Positions 24,546 to 35,400 of a DNA stretch of 64,000 nucleotides are shown here, piece by piece. A program made the translations under genes and the position numbers. The notes beneath the pieces were generated by a model that saw only the letters and a list, made by a program, of their open reading frames with translations, was not told the origin of the DNA and searched no databases. Positions within the stretch are counted from its first letter, which is position 1, and every line of letters begins with the position of its first letter. The stretch comes from Alentia gelatinosa (Eukaryota; Annelida; Polychaeta; Phyllodocida; Polynoidae), in assembly GCA_950022655.1 (NCBI GenBank), contig OX465580.1, positions 4,325,122-4,389,121 of the forward strand, written 5' to 3'.

Positions 24546-25159
24546 ATGGATAATAAAATATCAGACAGTACAGTGGAGGAGGTGATTTGACAAGGCAGGG
24601 TACCAGGTGAGGCCCTAGGGCAGGACTGCAGAGGAGGATATCAGGTTCTGACAGAATTATTTCCAGTGTCTCTAGAAATCTGAATCTACGTCTTTGTTTC
24701 AGGTACATACAGGTTGTTTTTCCACTTTAACTTTCTGTTCGCTTACAAAGAGGATAATTACAAAAGCAGGACTGCCATTTTAGAATATTTTATTTCAGAG
24801 TAAAATACAAGGCTGCCTATTTTATTTCGTCAGCCAGAATTTACCACAATATATTTCAAAATGTAAGTGTATATGTATAATGATAAAATTGCTTTTATAG
24901 CAATTTGATAAGAGTCAATAAATATTAGCATAGTTTTCGATTTTTTAAAAATGATTTGACAATTGGATCGATACAACATTAGTGACTGCTGGAGTACTGC
25001 GGCGATTGCTGACCCTGATCAGAGGTGAAGTCTTGTGCATCATAATTTATCAGCGAGCAGGTGGGTGGGTGACCGTGCAGCAGGCTGGCCTGTTGAGAAG
25101 TGAGGGCGTCATCGGTGTTGCGATCCGGCAGGGCACGTGTAAGATCTCGAATTATTCAG

Positions 25160-26096
25160 GAGCTGTAACAAGATCTTAAACAAGGAGTGAGACGGGAAGG
25201 TGAGTAAGGTGGGGTATGTTTCAGAGATAATGAATGTTTAAAAGAGAGCAGCGTCCTGCTAGAAATTAAATATAATTTACAATTATTTACAATGTGCAGG
25301 TTGTTATCATGGAATAGTCTTTGCCTGTGGACAAACCATTTACCATACAACAAGAGAAAGTTAATAAGTTTGTCCCTGTCATTCAACTTCACACCAAGTC
25401 TTCCTAACAATTTGTGCTTGTTATCCACTCTAAAAACTCTATCCAATTCCGTAGAAAGCATTCCATGAAGAAATGCACCAGAGAGTCCTCTTTAATACAA
25501 AAGTTACATTCTCCAGATTCAATAATCTTCCTTTGTTTCAGATATTTGTTGCAAGTGATGGTGAAATTAATCAGTCGGTACTGGAAGGATTGAATATGGT
25601 TTCCCTAGATATAACATGAGGTTGAGAATATATCTGTTCCTACTCTTTTGAATCATACAGAAGTTTCAGGTACAATCTAGTCCACTCACAGTGTGTTTTG
25701 GGCAACATTGCTTTTCTATCTGACAAGAGTAAATACATTTTCTTGCTACACATCTAGAGCATATCCACTGGGTTCGGACCTTAATCTCCTAATCTCCTCA
25801 GCTTCTAACAATCTGAGCCGAACTTATGAAAAACATTTCCAAGAAGGTAATGTGAGTTCCATACATCTGATTCAATTCCTTATTTGACACAAGTACCCCG
25901 TTTTTAAGGAGCTGCTTTCCTGGGAGAACTCCAGCTTATTCTAAATGTTTCTGTATTTATATTTGTAGCCCTGACCAAATAAAAATGTTTTCCCATATAT
26001 ATTCATTGACACATTCAACATCATCTCTAGAGAGACTGTTATAATTTGAGTCCCAAATTGACAGAACTTCCCTATCGTTTTTGATAATTTAAATCT
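25160..26096 (-). pseudogene. Decayed L1/Tx1-like ORF2 C-terminal fragment
   Basis: Minus-strand pieces match the end of the plus-strand ORF2 at 22109-23104: VNEYIWENIFIW (there VNESIWNNMFI), ELNQMYGTHITFLE (there EMNEKYGTQLTFLD), TITCNKYLKQRKIIES then CNFCIKEDSLVHFFMEC (same CCHC knuckle), and KWFVHRQRLFHDNNL. Frameshifts and stops are frequent. The 5' side stops at the MITE beginning at 26097. Confidence 0.8.
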
Positions 26097-26215
26097 GGGA
26101 GCTGTTTCAAAAGTCGAGTGAAGTCTCTCCAGCGGCACGGCGCATTTCAAAGCAAGAGGCCGCAACAGTGGGCGGCACTTTGGCGGTGAGTACTCTCGTT
26201 TAGCACTCTCCCGAC
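26097..26215. repeat. Partial MITE, GGGAGCTGTTTCAAAAG family
   Basis: It starts GGGAGCTGTTTCAAAAGTCG and matches, over about 100 bp, one end of the complete element at 57234-57466 read in the other direction. The second terminus is not seen here. Confidence 0.7.
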
Positions 26216-26575
26216 TATATTGTTACGCAGTGAGATCAACTTTATTTAAAAGATAAATAGATACTGTTCATAATGGAGTTTGTACCTAATGCTAATATTT
26301 ATGTCAGGAGTATCATTGCATACAAAAACTTCACTAATTTGCTATTCATCTTTATTCACAAAGCTTAGCAGAAACCTTTAAAACATGGTAAACAGATTGA
26401 AAATATAATACCTCAAAATGGAATACGTAAGTGTGTATTGACAATTAGAGTATCAGTTAAGTAATTAATTATCAATGGCCCGCACAGCCAATTGTACTCT
26501 GGATATAACAGCATATTTCAAATACTAATCTTCAACCTAAAATGTAAAACCAAGTATTAGGAGAAAACAACCTTA

Positions 26576-26697
26576 CTGTGGCTAAACTATGTCTTAGTTC
26601 GAGGTCACCTATCGCCGACATTCGCCCCGATGCTGCAGGCGGAGGGGCGAACGTCAGTGATAGGTGACCGAGAACTAAGACATAGTTCTGGCCACAG
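26576..26697. repeat. Long perfect-looking hairpin
   Basis: The arms, each about 54 bp, start CTGTGGCTAAACTATGTC and end with its inverse GACATAGTTCTGGCCACAG, with a loop of about 15 nt (GATGCTGCAGGCGGA). Mismatches are few. It is likely a foldback element; no coding. Confidence 0.85.
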
Positions 26698-26699
26698 TC

Positions 26700-28087
26700 T
26701 GGACGTTTTCTTTTTATTACATAACTTAATTCGATTATAAAACACCTTTTTTACAAAGATGTCGAGTCGCAACCACTCCATGTTGACACTGTCTGCTACA
26801 AACCAGAAGTTGCGCAGGATGTGGGCATTGCGCATGTGCGATAGGCCGTCACTCGCCTAGCCGATTAACAGAGAATGTGCTTGGAGAGCAGTAGGAGTAT
26901 TGCCCAGGAATCAGCGTAAGCGTGTCTGTGCGTCGCCTGTTGTGGACTGAGTCGAATGGCTTGTTGTTATTATCGATGGATTTTGCATATTTGATCAGTT
27001 TAAACTGTTTTAGGTGAGAGCCACACATTAGCTACCTCATGAATGGTCATTATGCACTTAGACTTGTTATGGGGGGCGTGTATCATATGTTTAAAGTCTC
27101 GATTCGACATCGTTCGCCATGTTGTTTTTGGCTGCGATGACGTTGAATACGCACGCCTATCGAATAGCACAGACTAGGCAAGACGCACTTTAGAATCCTG
27201 CAGTACGACGAAGCGCACCATAGTGGGCCGTAGTTGCGATATACTACACCCCTGTGAGAGTATCGTATTTGAATGACATTTGCACATAGGTATGTAATAA
27301 TATTTCCATGTATACTTGTTGTTTATATCACTAACAGAGACACTTCCAGAGAAACAGAAAATTCCTGAGGATAATCAGGCCGTCTGTATAGGTGTAGGGT
27401 TGGTACCCGAACAGGTGGATTAACCTTAGTGGCCGACTGGTGTCGCCAATGTCTGTAGAAACCTTACCAGCGGCCCCTCTAGCGGTATCTGAGTAATATA
27501 TACCTGACCAATAGTTATACCTCTTAGTCTACACATAAAACCTTGAACATCGTTTTATCAAATGGCTCTGTCAAGGACACATTGCAGTGAATCATAGGGA
27601 GAATAACAATTGTGTATGAGATATATCATCGAATGTAGTATTCATTTGACACCTCTAATATCATCCATGAATAGCAGTTTAATGGATCTATCAGGTAATG
27701 TATTTAACCTACGAAAAACTGTTTACTTTGGTCATTTATAAACCTTAGAAACGAAACCAGTTTATAAAACATGAGTAAATCGTCATTCAATATGGCATCA
27801 GTGATACATTGTCACTCCATTTGAAATACTAATAACTATCTGGATGGTAATGAGAGTTTAAAAAATATTTGATCATGTAGTGTTATAAGTAGGACACTCT
27901 TCAAGGATCAATGCCAAGGCAAACGGAAGACCTCCCTGTCATAACAAAGCTAGGTTTCATTGCAATGATATTTATTTCAAATTGTTGTTTACTTCTTATG
28001 GCAGCTATATCAATTAGTATAAGTCAAAAGCCTCTTCTCTTCTGGCCACAGAGGCCGTGAGCAGTGGGTGGTAGCTCATATTGGTTC
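26700..28087. other. No gene recognised
   Basis: Non-repetitive sequence without recognisable coding or RNA features. Confidence 0.35.
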
Positions 28088-28815
28088 TTAACTCTTTAAG
28101 GGTGGATACCTGTGGCATTAGTATATGGTTAAGGGAGGGTATACTAGTGCTAATTCATACCGCCAGGGGGCGAGAGGTATCAGGCCTATTGTAATAGTTC
28201 AGTAGTTTAGGACATGATGTGCAATCATTAACCTTATTGTCCATTTCACCAATAATCGTTACCTGGGTGTTGCATCTATATTCTGTGAAAATATCATGAT
28301 TATAAATCCAATATATCCTATTTTTTTCCACAAAAACGACATTTTACACATTTAAGAAAATGATGCCTTTTGACATCACCTGCCCCAGCACAGATGATGC
28401 CACATGGCATCTTCCCACCCCAGCACGGTTGATGCTATATGGCATCTTCCCGCCCCAGCACAGTTGATGCTATATGGCATCTTCCCGCCCCAGCACAGTT
28501 GATGCTATATGGCATCTTACCGCCCCAGCACAGTTGATGCTATATGGCATCTTACCGCCCCAGCACGGTTGATGCCATATGGCATTTTCCACCCCAGCAC
28601 AGTTGATGCTATATGGCATCTTCCCACCCCAGCACAGTTGATGCCATATGGCATCTTACCGCCCCAGCACGGTTGATGCCATATGGCATCTTACCGCCCC
28701 AGCACAGTTGATGCCATATGGCATCTTACCACCCCAGCACGGTTGATGCCATATGGCATCTTCCCACCCCAGCACAGTTGATGCTATATGGCATCACCAG
28801 CCACAAATGGGTTAA
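28088..28815. mobile_element. TTAA-flanked non-autonomous element with tandem array
   Basis: TTAA occurs at 28088-28091 and 28812-28815, directly beside loosely inverted ends (CTCTTTAAGGGTGG on the left; CCCATTTGTGGCTGG when the right end is reversed). This resembles piggyBac-type target use, but the ends match poorly. It carries the 35-bp array at 28376-28795. Compare the clearer element at 53831-54227. Confidence 0.5.
28376..28795. repeat. 35-bp tandem repeat with palindromic core
   Basis: About 12 units of 35 bp. Each has CGCCCCAGCACAGTTGAT and a core GATGCCATATGGCATC (a perfect 16-bp palindrome), or variants GATGCTATATGGCATC. Units adjoin with no unique spacers, so this is not a CRISPR array. 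Confidence 0.92.
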
Positions 28816-29285
28816 ACGACTCTAGCAGTTTATTTAATCTATGGTATGATCAAGCCCATCAATGACCTGATTTTTGCTATTCTACAGTCTTTTGGTGACC
28901 CACCGGAATGATGGAATGATGGATCCACCTACTCATGTATCTAATAAAGTCATCGATGTACAAACTGCTTCTTAAAGGAGAGACGTAGAGGTTGACTTCT
29001 CCCTACCGCTATCACGACCACAATGCAGTGAGCTTTGCCAGGCGCGTTCGAGTCCCGCGCTAAAGCCTTGCGACCCCGTTTCGTCGATTCCTATTGGTTG
29101 GTGTGTGTGACTTGTTTGAGAGATGGCTTGTCATTGGTCCTGTCCCCTTCCTACTGGTCCCTGTGCAGGTACCAGTCTGTGTTTTTTCCAAATGCTATTA
29201 CCCATAACGGAGAGGGCGAATGAAAAAAATTACCTCAAATGCTTCTTAAAACTGAACCCCAGGCAGCTGTAGGTAACAGAGAACA

Positions 29286-29426
29286 TCAGACAATGTCAAC
29301 CCGCTGAGGTGACCTGGGACGTGTGATTCCGGGGAAAAAGTAAAATGGATGGAAAAGACCTGATTCTACGCAGGGCAGCTGCTTCTCTCGGATACCAGCA
29401 CCTTCAGTGGCAACACATCTCCTCAC
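29286..29426 (-). CDS. Caspase exon 12 (terminal, end of p10)
   Basis: Acceptor ATTCCAG precedes 29426. 47 codons ending in TGA at 29288-29286. It reads VRRCVATEGAGIREKQLPC and then LFHPFYFFPG, the usual caspase p10 ending (KQ.PC...YFFPG). A possible poly(A) signal, AATAAA on minus, lies at 28834-28829. Confidence 0.9.
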   Translation of the reverse strand: MRRCVATEGAGIREKQLPCVESGLFHPFYFFPGITRPRSPQRVDIV

Positions 29427-32400
29427 CTGGAATATGAAGAAAAAACATATCAATCACAAATGTATGTAGATATATTGATAACTATATAGGGATCAGGTCA
29501 GTCGAGTGGTGGTGTGTTCCCTAGAGGATGAGGGGCACCAGTCCCTGCTGTGTGGTGGTTCGGGTGATTTTCAATCTAAATCGTCACATGGACAGGGAGA
29601 GTAGAAATAAACACGATTCTCCTACAAGCATTGAGATCACAATAAAAAAAAGCAGATGCAACACATGGTTTTACCAGACTAGACAAATAAGACTAACAAG
29701 GTTACAAGACTAGACAGATAATAAAAATACAAATACAAACAAGACAAAGGTATAGCAGTAATCTCAACTAGATTTAGGCATATAATTTGCACAGTGTTCA
29801 AGACACAGGACTGGTATCTCCCGGAAGTAGTTTGTGGGCAATCACATCTCCTCAACTGCCTCAACATTACCCTTTTTCAAAACTGCCTTAACCTTATCTC
29901 TATTTCTCACGTGATTCATACTCAAGGGCAAAGCATCCCATAGAAGCTTACCACTGTACAACGGGGACTTCCTAAACAGCTCGGTATTAGGCCTTTTCAG
30001 TTTTAGCTTTACTTTCCCAGTGTTACTGGTGGTTTGTATACTATCCCATACCACATTATCCTCCTTACTCACCCACCAATGTACAAAAGATAGGATTTGG
30101 ATAGTTCCTCTCTCATCCATTGGTTACACATATAATCTCATTAATAAGCCAGATTACTTTCAGTAACATAACTTAAACTATATTTAGTAACATGTATTTG
30201 GGTCATAGGCCCAAGTTGTTATAGGATTCAATTAGATGTAGGATTTAGTGTGGCATATAGGATTTAGTGTATGAATCTCTCAATAAATAAATGAATAAAT
30301 CTGTGTTTCACCTCATCCATAAGTTCATTCAGGCTTTTGGTTGCTGCATGTTCCTTGAAGACTTGGACAAGGGCTTGAATGTATATGGTTCCAAGGTCAG
30401 CACAGTATGCAAAGGTCCCTAAAAGAGCAGATAAATATTCATCTCACTCCTGGTATATACTCCCCACATGATTTGAATGTACACATTTTTCCCTACATCA
30501 AAAAAACTGAGATGTCAGGGAGACTGAGTGCCCAAAGAAATTTAAAAACAACAAATATACTTCCCACATGGACTTAACATTGGGAGCTTGTATTTCCCTC
30601 GTTCCCATAGAGTAATGTAAAGTCATTCTCACTGGGCATGTACATCACAAACATTAGCCAATCAGTCATTGATAGGCATGAGATAAAATCTGAACCACGC
30701 ACATTGGGATTTACTATGTAATCTCATCCAGCTTTGCCTCGTGAGACTTCTCTACAACCAAAACTCTTGGCATATTTTAGCAGGTATCGATCTCAATGCA
30801 GTTCCGTAATTGTCTGAATATGAATGATGATATAATCTTGCTGAGTAATGTGCATGATTTGGACAAAGATTAGTGGTGCTGTTGCAGGCTGGCAAAATAA
30901 CAGCATCTGTCCACAATAACATAGTATCTATTCCACACCCCTTTAGAAACATTCTGTTTGATTATTTTGAATTGAAATGCAATTTTTTTTTTAAATTCAG
31001 GAAAAAAGACAATGCAGTTCACCGCATGTGGGCGTTTTTAAATGTTTGTCCAACAAAACAGATTTTACATAAGCCATTTATATAGGAATTCTTTTAGGCT
31101 ACAGCCTGTAATTCCGTTTACAGATCATTAGGTAAGGTCATAACAATTATGTTGTAATGGAGACTTTTACAGGACAATGATAGAGACTATGACAGGACAA
31201 TACAGGACATGCAAGACGGCACAAACAGTAAAACAATAAAACAATGTCATGTGTGGTGGTTGGTGGTTGGAGTGTTTTCTGTTCATAACCATAAATCTGG
31301 GTGTTAGTCCGGAAATAACTTTACCTGTAACTTGTACTGCGTATTCTCTATCAGTGATTGTGTGTTGTAAGGTAAGTTTTCCCATAGTTCTACTCCCTGG
31401 TATAAGGGGGGAGTTTTGGTATTTCTGGGTTTTAGGTCGGTCTAACTTAACATTTATTTTGTGATCCCTACGTGTTAGCTGCTTGTCTTTCACAATTATA
31501 TGTTCAGGGTCATGTGACCACCATAACATTAACATCACAAGCTGTACTAGCCATCTATACTTTAATGGTTTTACAAAAAAAAACAATTAAAAAAATTACG
31601 TTCTTAGTGTTACTATCAGGTGTGAATAGTAAGCTGAATGAATGATGACTCCAAGGCTTCGTCCTGTTACAAGTTTTATTGCTGATGTTACTGCAATGCG
31701 CTAAGCTGCTCGGACTGACGAGAATACATCGAGATCAGGATTATATGCTAGCTCCGTCTTACCATGTGGGGGCGACCCTCTTGATTATAACCAAGGGGGT
31801 CGGCTCCAGCGTTTTATTGCGTAGAGCCAGCTTGGTCAGTTAGGCCAAGGGATAGAATCTGTATGTGTCACATACTAGTGTTTTGGATCGTAACATTAGT
31901 ATATGTCAAGGGAAAAATACCTTCTTCACTTGCGAATCCTCTGTAGAAATGACATCCAACGGGAAAAACTTGTGTAGGCCCCCGTGTGTGCACTCTACCT
32001 GTCGAATGGGAATCATATGTTTTTCCCGGATGTTCGTTGGCTAAAAGCAAGAAACATAGAATTAAACATTCCTATTTTTATTTCAAATGGACATCGCTAG
32101 CCAATTGCAGATCAGCTTACGGCGGGCAGTAGTAACCACCAAACAATGAAAATATGGGGTACAACAGACCCCATAATTTACTGCACCCGGCTGTCTGCAA
32201 CGGGATGACGGTTTCTCGACATCGGGAATATATCCAACTAAATCTATGTATATACTGGATCAAAGAACAGCTGCCCATGCCTAATGGAAAATATAGTATG
32301 GCATGGCAGAACTGTCTGTTTTCCCGTAAAAAAAACCCAAATGGGAAAAGTCTGGAAGCCGATTGAAACCAGTGAGCTGTATCACTGACGGTATTATCCA

Positions 32401-35400
32401 CCTTTGGTGCTATGAATTGTAAAAAAAAAAATACATGTAAGTAACGTTTGTGACAATAAAGGAAAGTTTATAAAAAAAAAAAATAAAAAAAACAGAGCTT
32501 GTAAAGAGTTTGAGCTGTCAGTGATGTCAGTGACCGCGTCAATGGAATTCACAAAGTGGGATTCATGTACCTAACAGGGTTCAAAATGTAATGAGATTCT
32601 GTTCCTGTTTAGGTGTAAATGTTGCCATCAATTTCAGGAGAATAACATGTCTCAGGGAAATGAAACCCTAGAATTTAGAAGAAGAAATTATGTCCAGGTA
32701 CAGAATCTCAGCAGGATTTGTCTCAGAGAAACACCACTATATGAGGTACATGAATCACATCATGTGAATCCGAATCTAGCATACACGCCTTTTCCACCTA
32801 CTCATTGTGAATAGATACTTAATGGGTTTTGCATCTACTGTGATCTTCATGAATGTATTTGTAATGGTCACCGATTCGGGTATTTAATCCAACCTTTGGC
32901 TCGAATAAGAGAAACCGTGGTTACTTAGCCCGTACGGGTGGCCATTCGAGGTCATTTGATGCAAAAAATGTTGCTTCAAATGACAGACAACGTCTCTGAA
33001 CTCACGAATGGGTAGAGAACAACCTTGACATGCTCTCATGGACAACGTGAGAAATTTCGATAGTGATCCAAAACGTTGGTCACAGAGGGTGCGAACATTC
33101 AGTGGGTAGGATTTCATAAATCTTCACTCACAGGTTCCCCACGAAAGTACAATGTATGCTTGTATAAGGCCCGGCGTTCACCTACTATGATATGGCTCTG
33201 AAATGGTCTACGATGGTCGTATGATCTATGATATGGATTTTGTATTGTAGGGTCTCTACAATATTTAAACATGTTTAAATGAAGGTGGCTAATTGGGAGC
33301 ATTACAGAGTATTCTATCCGAAATATTCCTAAATAATAATGTATCATATATCTAAAAATGGAGATAACAACGCAGAATATGCACTCATATCCTGGTTGTA
33401 ATGTGGGGTATTTATTTTTTATTTTACTGATCAACCGCTTACGATTTGTGGTGAATTGGCATGTCTAGACATATGTCTACGATTTTGCACCTTCCCGATA
33501 CGTCTCCGATATTTGCTTTTTGTATCGGTGCCATATCAGTAGGTCTAAATTTCTATCGTAGTAGGTGGATGCCAGGCTTTATTGTTCCTCGTTTGTATGA
33601 TTTATTCCCTTTTCACAGTTTGATTTATGTGGCTACCTACCTCCTCGACAGGCTTGAGAGAAGATCAGCTTGGGTTTTTCCATCAGCAAATCAAGATCCA
33701 TAACATTCTCCAGCGTTTTAATCCTCACAAAACGCCCATCTGCCCCCATAATGATATCTCTACGTTGTAGCCTGTCCAGGTCCAATTCTGCTTCTCCATC
33801 TCTGGCCTGTTGTGTGAAGGTTTGAGAGCCATGACTGAGGAGAATCAGCACAGCACACTGCGATGTAGCACCAACCTCTGTTTTGAAAAACTCCTTAACA
33901 TTCCTTTCGATACCCTACATGTGTGAGAAAAGATTTAAACATTATTATCAGATACTGCACCCATTGCAGTATGTATTTACTCTGACTTTGTGCATAGGTA
34001 TATAATAATATCAGATACTGCACCTAATGATATTTCACATTAGCTCTCCTGCATTTTGAGTATAGAAACATTAAAGAAAATGAACATGGTTGACTCCAAA
34101 GATTTAAGAAAGTGCATACTAGGAAAACACTGTCTCCAATAAAAACCAAACACATAGAAACCCGCGTAAGCCTACACCCTCTGTTCCGGGCCAAAGTGTC
34201 CACTTAAGTGGGATTCATACGATGGGACAAATGTACCTGAGACTGGTGTACTTCACACCTTTGCACCAGTCAGCTACTATTTCCAGCTGTGTACAAAGTT
34301 TCACAGATTGGGGTGTTCGACAGTCTCAGGGTAACATGGCGGATTCAATTCACATGGGAAGACTTACCAGGTACATAGTCTCATCCCTACACCCCTACAC
34401 AGGGTACACAGGGAAAACAGGGTGCACATTTTCCGACTCAGGGCACTTCCCTGTGTGAATAGGTATTATTTGGGAGCACTGGGACTCACAGATTGGGGGA
34501 GAACGTGTGAAGTACATTTGTCTCACCAAAATGCCCCTCTAAATTTTAAACCAGTTTAAAGTAAAAATCTCATGAGATTCTGTTCCTTGTTAGGGGTGAT
34601 TGTCGCGAACAATTGCAAGGGGAAAATGTTGTCTCAGCAAAATGGAACCCTGTCATTCAGACGAGGAGATTGTGTTCCAGTACAGATCCGTTTCGAGCAA
34701 AGGTGTCAACACGGGGTGTCCGTTTCTACTGTACACAAATCTCTCAGACAAACACAACAAAACACAAGGAGAAAAAACGAACACAACACCCCTACCCAGA
34801 GCAGACACCTTACAAAAACAAAAAAACAATAGAAATAAATAGGAGAAGAAAAACCAAAACCAAAACAACCAATAATAATATCATGTGAAATCATAGTTAG
34901 GTGGTGAAAATACAGGCTAGATTTATGAGTTGTCTCCTATAAATTCATTCAGAACTCGTTGTAAATAGCTCGTTCTGAATGAATTTATCAACAGTACTAA
35001 AGAAGAAACAAGTTTTGGTCAAAGTCGTCGTTCTCTACGAGTTCGATGCGGTGTGATATGAACGAGGCGACAGCTGAGTGAATATCACATAGCATTCAAA
35101 CGAGTTGGAGAATGACTTCTTTGACCAAAACGAGTTGCTTTCTGTATTTATCTCACCCCTGCATATACTAAAGGAATAGGCAACAAAGAGGATATAGACC
35201 ATGGAGAACGGACTGCAATATTTAAAGGGGAATGGAGAACGAGATCGCAATGGTACAATGGGTAAATTCTTACAAATATCTAGGTGTCATCCTCGACCAG
35301 AACATGTCATATAAATCTCATATTGACAGTATTTGCAGCCAAGCATCACATAAGCTATATCTCCTGAACAAAATCAGACCGTACTTAACCGAACATGCTT

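Noticed and set aside
28376..28795. CRISPR-like array of palindromic repeats
   Set aside because: Units are directly adjacent with no unique spacers, and the context is an animal intron-rich genome.
29020..29085. tRNA gene suggested by GCGTTCGAGTCCCGCGC
   Set aside because: Only a B-box-like word is present; no A box at the right distance and no cloverleaf.
34572..34888. Three overlapping open frames on plus near 34.6-34.9 kb
   Set aside because: They share one DNA stretch in all frames, end in A-rich sequence and overlap a dispersed repeat; no protein signal.
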